Source: Streptomyces sp. HUAS YS2 | GTDB taxonomy: Bacteria > Actinomycetota > Actinomycetes > Streptomycetales > Streptomycetaceae | DNA length: 64,000 nucleotides | Assembly: GCF_033343995.1 (NCBI RefSeq) | Contig: NZ_CP137573.1 | Span: forward strand, 5,427,001 to 5,491,000 | Reading direction: 5' to 3' | Translations under genes and position numbers: made by a program | Shown: positions 43,501 through 52,206 of the stretch, one piece after another | Numbering within the stretch: the first letter of the stretch is position 1 | How the letters are laid out: each line of letters begins with the position of its first letter | Notes under the pieces: generated by a model | Seen by the model: only the letters and a program-made list of their open reading frames with translations | Database searches by the model: none | What the model was told of the DNA's origin: nothing

Positions 43501-44062
43501 GCGCCCAGCCGACGAGCAGCCCGGCACGGCGCAGCGCCTCCGCCTCGGCCCCCGGCGCGGACGTCTCGACCAGGCGGTCCCAGAGGTCGTCGTCCTCCCG
43601 GCCCCCGGCCCGCGCCCGCAGCGCCTCGACGACGCCGAGCCGCTCGCCGCGCCCGTCCGCGTCCCGTGCGCCCGTCCGCTCCGAGCGCTCCGACAACGGC
43701 AGGTCGAAGGGGACGACCTCGACGCCCGCCTCCCGGGCCCAGCGGAGTGCCGCCAGCTCCGGGGAGAACTCCGCGAACGGCAGGAACACCAGCTCGCCGC
43801 CCGCCCCGCCCCCGGCCAGCGCCACCGGCGGCACCGTCTCCGGGGACGCCAGGTACGGCAGCCAGGGCGCGAACTCCTCCGGCAGCTCCACCAGCAGGAC
43901 GTCCGGCGCGGCCGCCGCCAGCATCGACGGCACCGCCGCCGCCAGCGCGGGGGAGTGGTGCCGCACGCCGATCAGATACGGCTCACGGCACCCCGCCAGC
44001 CGCTCCAGCACCTCCCCGGGCGAGCCGGCCTCCCCGGGCCCGGCCGCGTCAGCCGAGCTCAT
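40538..44062 (-). CDS. DUF5682-VWA fusion protein
   Basis: A 1174-residue protein. The N-terminus (EPYLIGVRHHSPALAAAVPSML, VLLVELPEEFAPWLPYL, AVIGAFHAPAL near residue 220) resembles DUF5682, the domain of E. coli YehM. A long helical middle follows. Residues about 1010-1170 are a von Willebrand A domain with a complete MIDAS: DVSGSM at about 1015, the Thr in GGGTN, and the Asp in SDFEEGG. In E. coli the two parts are separate proteins (YehM and YehP). The start overlaps the MoxR gene end by 14 bases. It probably recruits targets to the MoxR ATPase. Confidence 0.85.
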   Translation of the reverse strand: MSSADAAGPGEAGSPGEVLERLAGCREPYLIGVRHHSPALAAAVPSMLAAAAPDVLLVELPEEFAPWLPYLASPETVPPVALAGGGAGGELVFLPFAEFSPELAALRWAREAGVEVVPFDLPLSERSERTGARDADGRGERLGVVEALRARAGGREDDDLWDRLVETSAPGAEAEALRRAGLLVGWALRADASSVDPCDLRREAHMRRRLAEHAGRRTAAVIGAFHAPALLPEPDGHPEADPVPRARGRAEVVTSLVPYQYALLDERSGYPAGIRDPEWQHGVYRAGGDVGALDELLIGTAVRICAAVRESGHPAGPPDAREIVRVARDLAALRGRPAAGRGELVEAVQSVLTQGRLMGRGRVVAAAMERTLVGSRRGVLAPGTPRSGLGPAVEALLAELALPRPDAPESRELRLDPHRSEPDLRRELALRRLAVCRVRYAEPGAVAGVGGADALTTRWTAAWSPATAASLDLAGLHGVTLEQAAEGVLRSRRATQEQAGGPTAAEVLEGLRDAAGCGLPETAAEWLTALASALPAAGTLPELLDGLALVDTLRAGHVPGLPAGWAKDRLDAAYEALAAAGVRALDGLAGSTDREDARALVALACQTDADRGGLRLADALARLDADGTPLIRGAAGAARVLLGQRDAAGFGTLLASRADGATTPELRAELAGFLCGTLLAAGPLLETSDALDPLIERVEALSDRRFLTRLPALRSGFDTLSPAARTRLLTVVEDRTGVRAGTLSGPVTDATALARLTEADLAGREALARLGLPVPGPGEGADSALPHATGVGARPPADAASGGGVIAAGERWRLVLGRAGGLSADGGRVAAALDELYGGGRGEGARGEEHGAGAGDEAPFPDVRAWSEELAALFGPGVREEVLAAAAQAGRVDAALELDPAAARPSVELLRTVLSYAGGLPEERLARLRPLVARLVRELTDVLARRLRPALTGLAHPRPTRRPGGPLDLARTLRANLATARRDAETGAVTVVPERPVFRTRARRESDWRLVLVVDVSGSMEASTIWSALTASVLAGVPTLSTHFVAFSTQVLDLSGHVEDPLSLLLEVRVGGGTNIARGLRHARSLVTVPSRTLVVLVSDFEEGGPTAPLLGEVRALVDAGCHVLGCASLDDAGRPRYSAGVAGQLVAAGMPVAALSPLELARWVGERIGGERR

Positions 44063-45263
44063 CGCGCAGGTCCCACAGCGTCCGCCACAGCGCCGCGCCG
44101 CCTTCCGCGCGGCGCCGTACCGGGCCGTCCCAGTAGCCGAGGAGACGGGCGTGGTCGGCCGGATCGTCCTTGCGGACCGTGCCGAGCAGATGGCCCGGGA
44201 GCGTGCGCAGCACGTCCCGGCCGTCGCCCAGGTACGCCGCGCCCAGCCCCATCGACGCGGCCACCTGTACCGCCTCCGCCGTCGACATCACCGTCGACGG
44301 GCGCTCCACCTCCCAGCCCTCCGCGCTCCGCCCGGTCCGCAGGTCGCGGAACGCGGTCACCAGCGCCTCCAGCACGGCGTCGTCCAGGGCGAACTCCGCG
44401 CCGCCGCGCTCCAGCGCGGCCGTCGCCTGCCGGCGCACCAGCGCGGTCTCCTCCATGAGGTCGCCGATCGGCCCGACCGTCTCGAAGTTGAAGCGCCGCT
44501 TCAGCGCGGCGGACATCTCCGAGACGCCCCGGTCGCGCAGGTTCGCCGTGGCGATCAGCGTGAAACCGGGCGCCGCGTGCACCGTCCCGTCAGCACCAGC
44601 ACCAGCACCAGCACCAGCACCAGCACCAGCACCCGCGCCGTCGCCGCCCGCCAGCTCCGGCACCGCCATCCGACGTTCGGACAGCAGCGACACCAGCGAG
44701 TCCTGGACCTCCGGCAGGCAGCGGGTGATCTCCTCCACGCGGGCCACCGCGCCCCGGGTCATCGCCGTCAGCACCGGCGACGGCACCAGCGCCTCCCGGC
44801 TCGGCCCCTTGGCCAGCAGCATCGCGTAGTTCCAGCCGTACCGCAGCTGGTCCTCCGTCGTGCCGGCGGTGCCCTGGACGGTGAGCGTGCTCGTGCCGCA
44901 CACCGCCGCCGCGAGCAGTTCGGACAGCATCGACTTGGCCGTGCCGGGCTCGCCGACGAGCAGCAGCCCGCGCTCCCCGGCCAGCGTCACCACACACCGC
45001 TCGACCAGCGCCCGGTCGCCGACGAACTTCCGTGTCACCGTCGTCCGCCGCCCGTCCGGGGCGGTCAGCTCCTCGCCGCCTGAACCGCACACGAACAGCA
45101 CCACCGCGCGCGGCGTCAGCCGCCAGGCCGGCGGCCGCGGCCCGTCGTCGTACGCCGCGAGGAACTCCAGCTCCGCCGCGTACCGGTCCTCGACCAGTGC
45201 GACCTGCCGCCCGCCCGGACCGGCGCCCGTCGCGCCGGCCGTCGCGTCCCCGACCCCGCTCAT
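44049..45263 (-). CDS. MoxR-type AAA+ ATPase of the cassette
   Basis: A 404-residue AAA+ protein. Walker A is GEPGTAKS at residues 104-111. The Walker B region reads VEEITR near 176-181, with Glu where Asp is usual before the catalytic Glu. Sensor 1 is the Asn in IATANLRDRG near 241, and ALKRRFNFE supplies the arginine finger. A Gly-Ala repeat (about residues 207-224) interrupts the domain between Walker B and sensor 1. MoxR ATPases act as chaperones with VWA partners, here the adjacent gene. ATGA overlap with the upstream gene. Similar to YehL. Confidence 0.9.
   Translation of the reverse strand: MSGVGDATAGATGAGPGGRQVALVEDRYAAELEFLAAYDDGPRPPAWRLTPRAVVLFVCGSGGEELTAPDGRRTTVTRKFVGDRALVERCVVTLAGERGLLLVGEPGTAKSMLSELLAAAVCGTSTLTVQGTAGTTEDQLRYGWNYAMLLAKGPSREALVPSPVLTAMTRGAVARVEEITRCLPEVQDSLVSLLSERRMAVPELAGGDGAGAGAGAGAGAGAGADGTVHAAPGFTLIATANLRDRGVSEMSAALKRRFNFETVGPIGDLMEETALVRRQATAALERGGAEFALDDAVLEALVTAFRDLRTGRSAEGWEVERPSTVMSTAEAVQVAASMGLGAAYLGDGRDVLRTLPGHLLGTVRKDDPADHARLLGYWDGPVRRRAEGGAALWRTLWDLRDELG
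44591..44632. repeat. seven tandem hexamers inside the MoxR gene
   Basis: Seven perfect copies of CAGCAC (plus-strand reading), read on the gene strand as GGT-GCT, encoding Gly-Ala repeats. Third-position T is rare in this genome, so the tract looks like recent slippage expansion. Confidence 0.92.
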
Positions 45264-48200
45264 CGCCTGCCTCCCCGGCCCTCGAACTCCACGTAGCCCG
45301 GCGCGTCGCCGTCCACCACCCGCTGCCACGCGTCCGCGAACAGCGCGGCCACCGGACGGTCCGGCACCACGAACGCGTAGTGCTCCGCCGGCAGCATCGA
45401 CCGCTTCCACGTCTCCATCGGCAGCTGCGGGGACTTCGCCTCCTGCCAGCCGCCGGGCAGGAACAGCGTCCTGCCCGCACGGGCCCGCTTCGCCTCCACC
45501 ACCAGCTCCCCGGCGGCCAGTTCGGCCCGGGCCTTCTTCAGCCGGGCGGGCTTCCACCCGGTCCACTCGGCCTGCTTGCGGTCGGTCGGATCGGGCAGCG
45601 CGAGCAGCATCAGGTACAGCGCCGCCGCGTCTTCGGAGAGGCCGAACCGCCCGGCCGCCGCCGCGACCAGCTCCGGCGCGCTGTGCACCGCGTACTGCGC
45701 CGCGCCCGCCGTGCCGTCCGAGCCGGCGGGCGTCAGCAGCGCCTCGAACACGTCGCTCAGCACCGTCTTCAGCGCCTCCAGCTGGTGCGAGGGCCGTGCC
45801 ACAGCCTCCAGCAGCTTCACCGTCGGGTGGTTCCCGCCCGTCAGCCCGGCCGGTCCGTCCAGCAGCGCCGCCGGACGCACCCACACCTCCTCGGCCTCGC
45901 GGTTGTACTCCATCGGGCACAGCACCAGCCCGTCGGTGACCTCGACGACCCCGTCCGCGTCCGTGCCGCCCTGTGCGGGCAGCCCGCACCGCTCCCGGAA
46001 CGCCTTCGCGGCCGAACGGCCCTCCGGGTCCCAGTCGACGTGCAGGTCGAGCAGCAGCCCGGGGTCGGCAAGGCGCTCCCGCAGCATCCGCAGCGTCATC
46101 GGCATCACCGCGCGCAGCGGGTCGCCGAAGGGAAGCCGGTACGCCAGCCAGGTCAACGCCCGGACGTACTGGTGCAGATGGTCGCCGGTCAGCAGCTTCT
46201 CGGGCTCGGCGGGCCGCATCCTCTGCTCGACCATGCCCTGCACCGTGCGCCCGGTCAGCTCCGGCTGCGTCTCGGGGTTCAGGACGCTCTCGGCCATCCG
46301 GCTCGGCGCCAGCTCGGCCGCCGCCTTGGTGACCAGCTCCGGCGGCGGGACCCGCCGCCGGCCGCGCACCGCGACCCAGCGCCCGACCGCCGCCGCCACG
46401 TCGAAGCCGTGCTCCCACACGGCCGCCACGTCCCCGGGCGCCACCGGCAGCAACAGGCCGGTGAACTCGCGCCGTTCGGCCATGGACAGCTCCTTGACCG
46501 TCTCCCGGGCCGTCTCCGCCTCGGCGACCCTCGCGCCCATCGTGGCCAGGATCTCCGCCGGCAGCAGGGCGTCGCGGCCCCAGCCGGTCATCCCGGGCAG
46601 CCCGAGCAGCACCAGGGCGGCGCCCGCCGGCGCCACGCCCGCGCCCTCGGCGAACTCAGCGGTCCGCTCCGGCCGGTAGGCCGCCGGGCCGCGCTCCCGC
46701 AGCATCCGCAGCGCCTCGCGCACCGCCGGGGCGCGCACCGGGTCGCCCGGCGCGCCGAGCACCAGGGACTCCGTCTCGGTGAAGCCCTCCCAGGCCCCGA
46801 ACCGGCCCTCGGGGTCGTACTCCACCGCCTCCCAGAACGCGTCGTCGTCGTGGACCCGCAGGCGACGGGTGATCAGCAACTGCCGCCGTCCGTCCCGCCG
46901 GACCGCGCCGAGGTGCTCGCCGCCGCTGGGAGCCTGTCGGTTCCAGACGGACTTCAGCTCGACGGTCCGCAGCCGTCCGCGCGGGTCCACGAAGACCGCG
47001 TCGCCGTCGGCGACCGGCTCGAGGAGCGCCTCGACGAACTCGACGAGGGCCGCGCGGTCCCGGTCCTCGGTCAGCGGCGACAGCGCGCGCACCACCAGGC
47101 TCGCGACCCCGTCCCCGGCGAACGCCTGCCACGGCACCCGGGTCTCCCGGAAGCGCTCGCTCCGCCCGTCGGGCACGGCCACGTCATCCCCGCCCAGTAC
47201 TTCCGCGAGTCGGTGGACCTGCTGCATCGCCAGGTCCACGTCCGGGCCGTGCGGCAGCCAGGCGTTCGGCTGGACGCCGTCGTCCAGGCCGTGCAGTGCC
47301 GACATCAGCGGTCCGTCCAGCGCGTACCGGGTCCGCGTCTCCTCCACGACCCGCACGGCCGCCTCGTCCCGCCCCTGCTCCGCCTTCTCCGCCAGCTTCG
47401 CCAGCCGGTCCGCGCACTCCGCCGCGAACTTCACGACCCCGGCGACTCCGGCGGCCAGCAGCGGATGCGTCAGCTCCGGCAGCACCCGGGCCACTGCCTC
47501 GCCCGGCGCGGCGCCCCCGGCGACCGCGTCGAGCAGCGCCCGCGCGTCCGCCGCCGTGACCGCCCGCAGCCGCGCCGAACCCGCCTCGTCGCGGGGCCGC
47601 AGCGCGTGCCAGTACGCCAGCGGCGGCACCAGCTCCGTACCGGCCGCGTAGCGCCCGCCCCGGTCGCCCAGGTCGTACTTGGAGAGCCGCACGCCGTCGG
47701 CGTCGTACAGCTCGACGTGCCGGTCGAACCGCGCCGACTCGCGCGGCTGCAGCACCGCCCCACCGGGCAGCCGCAGCGGCGGTGTCGGGACGCCCTGCGT
47801 GGTGTGCACGCCCACCGCGTCGGCGGCCGTCGGCACGGCGGGGCCGGTCGTGCCGTCCACCGAACAGGCCGTCATCGTCCCGGCCTTCGGGTCGTGCCGC
47901 ACCCACCAGCCGAGCAGGCCGTCCTTGCTGCCGAACGGCGAGGACTCCATGCCCGGCGCGACCGGCAGCAGCCGGCAGGCCCGCTCCACGAGCCGCTGCC
48001 CCGCCGCGTCCTCCAGCGCCGAGTCGAAGAACCCGGGCGCCGCCGCCCGGCCGCGCCGCGCCGAGGCGGGGTCGTACTCCCACCACCGGTCGTCGTGCAG
48101 CACCCACACCGAGATGCCGTCCGAGGCGACCGCGCGGTGCTCGGCCGCGAACGAGGTGTCCCCGGCACGGACCGGACGGCCGCCGAAGCAGCGGCCGCCG

Positions 48201-50248
48201 TCCGGCAGTGCCAGCGACGGCTCGTGGAAGTGGTCCCACGTGTCGCGCAGCTCCCCGGAGGGCTTGAACGCGTCGGCCGGCCGCCCCGACCAGACCGCCC
48301 GCCGGGCGTCGCCGTGCCCGTTCGCCACCAGCCACTGGCCGTCGACGTGGCGGATCGTCGGCTCGTCCCAGCGGCCCTGGCTCGGCGTCGGCAGCGACAG
48401 CGTCCGCCGGTCGAGCACCTCCTCCGCGCCGACCAGCGCCACGTCCAGACCGAGCCGCACCACCAGCGCCGGCCAGGCGTCCGCCACCCGGTACCAGAGC
48501 TCTCCATGACTGCGCCGCCCGCCACGGGCCTTCGGGTCGACCGTGCCGAGCCCGTCCAGCGCCTCCTCGAGCGCGGGCCAGCCCAGCTCGTCCAGGACGC
48601 CCGCGCGCAGCGTGCGCTCCAGCACCGTCGCCGCCGAGAACGCCGTGATCCGGTCCACCGCCTCCGGCGCCGCGGCGAGCACGGCCGGGGACGAGAACCG
48701 CGAGAGCCGGGTCAGCTGCTCGTTCAGTCCCGGCAGTCCTATCGGCCGCTCCAGGTCGTCCGCCCGGTCGCCGATCCAGCCCACGAGGACCGTGCGCAGC
48801 GCCGGGTGCTCCACGATCTCCAGGAGCCGGGCCGAGCCGATGCTCGTGCCCGCGATCTGTTCCACCGACGCCCTCAGCAACGGCCCGAACCGCTCGTCGG
48901 CGGCGAGCGCGGCCAGATCGCGCCGGCCCGGCTGTTCGTCCCGCAGCCAGAAGCCGATGTCGATGTGCTGGTCCGTCTCCGGGGGCGCGACCGGCACGCC
49001 CAGCGCCAGGCAGAGGTCAAGCACGTCGGCGCCCGCCTGGCCGCGCCAGCCGCGGCCCTCGAACAGCCGGACCGGCGTCCTGTCCGCGATCAGCCGCGGC
49101 GCCATCCGCTCCACCAGGGCCAGCTCGGCCTCCATCCGCCCGCACTGGCCCCAGCCGCGCCGCCGGTTCGCCGACCACGTGCTCAGCCAAGGTGCCGCCG
49201 GGACCGTCCCGTCGAGCAGCAGCTCGGTCGCCCCGCAGGCGTCGAGCAGCCCCAACCACAAGGCGTTGAACGTCGCGGCGTCCTCGACGTGCGCCGCGGG
49301 CTGCAGGGTCGCCAGCCGCCGCCGCACCGCCGGGTCCCCGGCCGCAGCGGCCTTGAGGCCGGGCAGCGCCGACTTCCAGAACCCGGCTGCCGCGCGGCCG
49401 ATCGCCCCCGTCTGCACGATCTCGGCGAGCAGCGTCCGCTCCTCGGCCGCCGCGTCCAGACCGGCCCCCTTCGCCAGCCGCCGCAGATCCTCCAGCATGC
49501 CCGCGTACGGGGCGAGACCCGCCGCGCAGCGCTCCAGCGACAGCGTGCGGAAGCTGTCGTACGCCTCCGCCGACGCGAGCCGGGACGTGAGGCTCTTGGC
49601 GTGGTCGCGCAGCGCCTTGGCGGTCAGCGCGCCCGCCCCGGCGAACTCGAGGAACACCTCCCGCAGCCGCTCCTCGTCGACCGCCAGGGCGTGCCGCTGC
49701 TCTGCGGCGCGCGCCTTCCCGAAGAACGTCGACGCCTGCTGCCGGGCCTCGGCGGCAAGGAACAGCCGGGCGACCTGCTCGTAGTACGTGGGCAGGAAGT
49801 GCGGCACCGACCGGTCGAGCCGGACGCCGATCTCGTCGAAGCCCTCCTTCGCGAGTCCCGGCTTGGTGGCGACCAGCCGGGTGAGCCGCTCCATCTCCTT
49901 CACCACCGCCAGCGCGTGGTGCCCGTTCGCCGGGTCGTTCACCAGCGCCCAGGCCGGGAAGCCCAGCGACTGCCGGCGCACCCGGCCGACCGGCTCGGGC
50001 GCCCCGCCGGCCGCGAACCCGAGGTACTCCAGCGCCAGGTCCTCCGCCGCCGCGACCGCCTCGGGGACCAGCCGCACCACCGGCCGGTCCTCCAGCGCCG
50101 GATGCGCGTACGTCCGCGCGGTCAGCACGTCCACGCCGTCCGCCGCCGCCCCCGCGCCGGCCCCGCGGTCCGTGCCCGCCGCCACCGGGAGCACCGCCCC
50201 CGCCCCGAGCAGCGCCTCCGCGGTCGCGTTCCTGTCGTTCCCGCTCAT
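45260..50248 (-). CDS. 1662-residue protein of unknown function in the MoxR/VWA cassette
   Basis: The largest gene in the window. No signal peptide and no membrane segment. The sequence is mostly helical with repeat-like packing in residues 150-620, then a Trp-rich beta region around residues 850-1050 (DGQWLVANGHGDARRAVW, VWVLHDDRWWEYDP, GLLGWWVRHDPKAG), then helices to the end. I recognise no domain with certainty; in position it corresponds to the large YehI-like component of the E. coli set, yet the DUF4132-like segment is in the neighbouring gene. It overlaps the genes on both sides by ATGA, so stoichiometric co-translation is likely. Confidence 0.82.
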   Translation of the reverse strand: MSGNDRNATAEALLGAGAVLPVAAGTDRGAGAGAAADGVDVLTARTYAHPALEDRPVVRLVPEAVAAAEDLALEYLGFAAGGAPEPVGRVRRQSLGFPAWALVNDPANGHHALAVVKEMERLTRLVATKPGLAKEGFDEIGVRLDRSVPHFLPTYYEQVARLFLAAEARQQASTFFGKARAAEQRHALAVDEERLREVFLEFAGAGALTAKALRDHAKSLTSRLASAEAYDSFRTLSLERCAAGLAPYAGMLEDLRRLAKGAGLDAAAEERTLLAEIVQTGAIGRAAAGFWKSALPGLKAAAAGDPAVRRRLATLQPAAHVEDAATFNALWLGLLDACGATELLLDGTVPAAPWLSTWSANRRRGWGQCGRMEAELALVERMAPRLIADRTPVRLFEGRGWRGQAGADVLDLCLALGVPVAPPETDQHIDIGFWLRDEQPGRRDLAALAADERFGPLLRASVEQIAGTSIGSARLLEIVEHPALRTVLVGWIGDRADDLERPIGLPGLNEQLTRLSRFSSPAVLAAAPEAVDRITAFSAATVLERTLRAGVLDELGWPALEEALDGLGTVDPKARGGRRSHGELWYRVADAWPALVVRLGLDVALVGAEEVLDRRTLSLPTPSQGRWDEPTIRHVDGQWLVANGHGDARRAVWSGRPADAFKPSGELRDTWDHFHEPSLALPDGGRCFGGRPVRAGDTSFAAEHRAVASDGISVWVLHDDRWWEYDPASARRGRAAAPGFFDSALEDAAGQRLVERACRLLPVAPGMESSPFGSKDGLLGWWVRHDPKAGTMTACSVDGTTGPAVPTAADAVGVHTTQGVPTPPLRLPGGAVLQPRESARFDRHVELYDADGVRLSKYDLGDRGGRYAAGTELVPPLAYWHALRPRDEAGSARLRAVTAADARALLDAVAGGAAPGEAVARVLPELTHPLLAAGVAGVVKFAAECADRLAKLAEKAEQGRDEAAVRVVEETRTRYALDGPLMSALHGLDDGVQPNAWLPHGPDVDLAMQQVHRLAEVLGGDDVAVPDGRSERFRETRVPWQAFAGDGVASLVVRALSPLTEDRDRAALVEFVEALLEPVADGDAVFVDPRGRLRTVELKSVWNRQAPSGGEHLGAVRRDGRRQLLITRRLRVHDDDAFWEAVEYDPEGRFGAWEGFTETESLVLGAPGDPVRAPAVREALRMLRERGPAAYRPERTAEFAEGAGVAPAGAALVLLGLPGMTGWGRDALLPAEILATMGARVAEAETARETVKELSMAERREFTGLLLPVAPGDVAAVWEHGFDVAAAVGRWVAVRGRRRVPPPELVTKAAAELAPSRMAESVLNPETQPELTGRTVQGMVEQRMRPAEPEKLLTGDHLHQYVRALTWLAYRLPFGDPLRAVMPMTLRMLRERLADPGLLLDLHVDWDPEGRSAAKAFRERCGLPAQGGTDADGVVEVTDGLVLCPMEYNREAEEVWVRPAALLDGPAGLTGGNHPTVKLLEAVARPSHQLEALKTVLSDVFEALLTPAGSDGTAGAAQYAVHSAPELVAAAAGRFGLSEDAAALYLMLLALPDPTDRKQAEWTGWKPARLKKARAELAAGELVVEAKRARAGRTLFLPGGWQEAKSPQLPMETWKRSMLPAEHYAFVVPDRPVAALFADAWQRVVDGDAPGYVEFEGRGGRR

Positions 50249-51162
50249 CGGGCGTCCCCCTCCTCGTCCACGACCCGGCTCGCGTACACCAGCGCGGCCA
50301 TCCGCTCGCCCTCCGACCAGGCGACCGGCCCCACCTCGGCCAGCGGCAGCCGCCGGCCCGTCCGGTCCCGCCACTCCAGCGAGCCCGTCCAGCCCTCCGC
50401 GTCCGGGTAGTCCTCGCCCAGCCAGTACGCCGCCTCCAGCGACCGGCCGTCCTCCACCAGCGGACACACCGCGTGACCGCCGCGGACCCGGTAGCCCAGC
50501 GCCGCCGCGCGCGCCGTGGCGTGCCGCAACTGCTCGAACTTCCCGTCCGCGTAAGCCCGCCACTCGTCGACGGCGCCCTCCCCGGACTCCCCGGCCCCCG
50601 CGTCCTCCGGCCGCCGCCACACCTCGCGGAACAACTGCTCCGCGCCCTGCTCCACGCCGAGCTCCGCCGCGAACTCGCGCAGCTCGTCCAGGTCGTCCAG
50701 GAGCAGCACCGGGTGCGGGATCAGCACGGACTCCACGCCCTGCGCCGGGCCAAGACGCACCGAGTCGCCGTCGAGGTCGACGACCCCGAGCCCCCGCTCC
50801 GGATCCGGGTCCGCGTCCCGCAGGAAGCCCGCCCGCGCCACGTCCGCCGCGCCGTCCGCGCCCACCGGCGCGACCACCAGGTCCCGCAGCGCGGCCCGCC
50901 ACGCCGGGTCCGGCCACACCCGGGCCAGCAGGGTCACCGGCACCGGGAGGGAGCGCACCAGCCACGCGTCGACCTGCTCGCGGCACTCCCGTTCGTGCCG
51001 CTCGAGCCACTCCGCGAGCTGCCGCAGCCGCACGACCTCCGGGTCGTCCTTCAGCTTCGGCGGCACCTGCTTGAGCGTGCGCCCGGCCGCGTTCCGGCAG
51101 AGCACCCTGGTGCCCTCCAGTGTGACGGCGTAGCCGCCGCTCTCCGTATCGATCCAGCCCAT
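50245..51162 (-). CDS. DUF4132-like protein, first gene of the cassette
   Basis: A 305-residue protein. After a short beta start (GGYAVTLEGTRVLCRNAAG) residues about 28-100 match the DUF4132 pattern: G-R-T-L-K-Q-V-P-P-K-L-K-D-D, a charged helix (WLERHERECREQVDAWLV), then ARVWPDPAWRAALRDLVV. The C-terminal part (about 200-300) has GYRVRGGHAV, ASLEAAYWLGED-like and WTGSLEWRDRTGRRLPL strands. DUF4132 occurs in E. coli YehI (MolR). ATG 51162 with GGGGAGG upstream. It opens the five-gene minus-strand transcription unit. Confidence 0.78.
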   Translation of the reverse strand: MGWIDTESGGYAVTLEGTRVLCRNAAGRTLKQVPPKLKDDPEVVRLRQLAEWLERHERECREQVDAWLVRSLPVPVTLLARVWPDPAWRAALRDLVVAPVGADGAADVARAGFLRDADPDPERGLGVVDLDGDSVRLGPAQGVESVLIPHPVLLLDDLDELREFAAELGVEQGAEQLFREVWRRPEDAGAGESGEGAVDEWRAYADGKFEQLRHATARAAALGYRVRGGHAVCPLVEDGRSLEAAYWLGEDYPDAEGWTGSLEWRDRTGRRLPLAEVGPVAWSEGERMAALVYASRVVDEEGDAR

Positions 51163-51313
51163 GGCGAGACCGCCTCCCCGACCCATCCGGTTCCGATGGC
51201 GATCACAGTAGGTGACCGGACTGACAGCACCCCGGCCCGCCCGGTGAGCCTGTGGAAAACACTCGTGACGCCCACGCAACGGCGCGGCAATCTGCCGCCG
51301 TCAGGATCGGTCC

Positions 51314-52171
51314 ATGACGGATCCGGACCTCACCTTCGCCGGCGCGACCCAGCTGCTCGGCCGGATCACCGCCCAGCTCGGCACCCAGCTGAGTCATGTC
51401 CGACTCGACGGAACGCGCAGACCCATGAGCACTCCCACCCTCGTAGCCGTCGCCCACGGCAGCCGCGACCCCCGCGCGCTCCCCGCCGTCCACGACCTGC
51501 TCGACCGGGTCCGCGAGCTCCGCCCCGGACTCGACGTCCGCCTCGGCCACATCGAGCTGAACGCCCCGCTGCTCCCCGACACCCTCGCCGGCCTCGCCCC
51601 CGGCGGCCACGCGGTGCTCGTGCCGCTGCTGTTCGGCCGCGGCCACCACGTCACCCACGACCTGCCCGCCGCGGCCGCGGCCGCGGCGGCGCTGCGCACC
51701 CGGGTCGCCGCCCCGCTCGGCCCGCACCCCCTGCTCGTCGAGGCGCTGTACGAACGCCTCGTCGAGGCCGGCTGGACCGGGGCGCACGGCGCCTCCCGGA
51801 ACACCGCGGTGGTCCTCGCCTCCGCGGGCTCGCGCGCCCCCGAGTCCGCCGCCGACATCCGCCGCACGGCCGCCCTGCTCGCCGAGCGCCTCGGCGTGCC
51901 CGTCGTCGCCGCGTACGCCTCCGCCGCCACGCCCACGGTCCCCGAGGCGGTCCGCGCGCTGGCCGCCCGCGGCCGGCACCGGGTCGCCGTCGCCTCCCTC
52001 TTCACCGCCCCCGGCCTCTTCGCCACCCGCAGCGCCGCCCAGGCCCCCTGGATCGCCGCCGCCCCGCTGGCCGGCCACCCCGCCCTGGCCCGCCTGGTCC
52101 TCCACCGCTACGACCATGCCCTCGGAACCACCCGCACCCCCACCCCCGGGCGAGAACTCGCCGCCGCCTAG
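51314..52171 (+). CDS. CbiX/sirohydrochlorin chelatase-like protein
   Basis: A 285-residue protein with two chelatase half-domains in tandem. The first has VAVAHGSRDPRALPAV and LLFGRGHHVTHDLPAA, with the metal-binding His residues; the second (VVLASAGSRAPESAADIRR, VAVASLFTAPGLFA) is degenerate. The family inserts Fe or Co into sirohydrochlorin for siroheme or cobalamin; siroheme would serve NirB. ATG 51314 is six bases after CAGGAT, supporting a leaderless start; ATG 51425 would give a 248-residue form starting directly at the domain. The extra 37 residues keep coding-like codon bias. Confidence 0.85.
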   Translation: MTDPDLTFAGATQLLGRITAQLGTQLSHVRLDGTRRPMSTPTLVAVAHGSRDPRALPAVHDLLDRVRELRPGLDVRLGHIELNAPLLPDTLAGLAPGGHAVLVPLLFGRGHHVTHDLPAAAAAAAALRTRVAAPLGPHPLLVEALYERLVEAGWTGAHGASRNTAVVLASAGSRAPESAADIRRTAALLAERLGVPVVAAYASAATPTVPEAVRALAARGRHRVAVASLFTAPGLFATRSAAQAPWIAAAPLAGHPALARLVLHRYDHALGTTRTPTPGRELAAA

Positions 52172-52206
52172 CCCCACCTGTCCGTCCCTCCGGTTACCTT
52201 CGGGAC

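Noticed and set aside
44591..44632. Tandem repeat considered as a CRISPR or VNTR locus
   Set aside because: Units are six bases, uninterrupted and in frame within an ATPase gene; no spacers or cas genes.
45032..50410. A very long plus-strand open frame opposite the 1662-residue gene
   Set aside because: It is the mirror of a GC-rich coding strand; its residues are Arg/Pro/His-rich without domains, and the minus-strand genes overlap neatly by ATGA.
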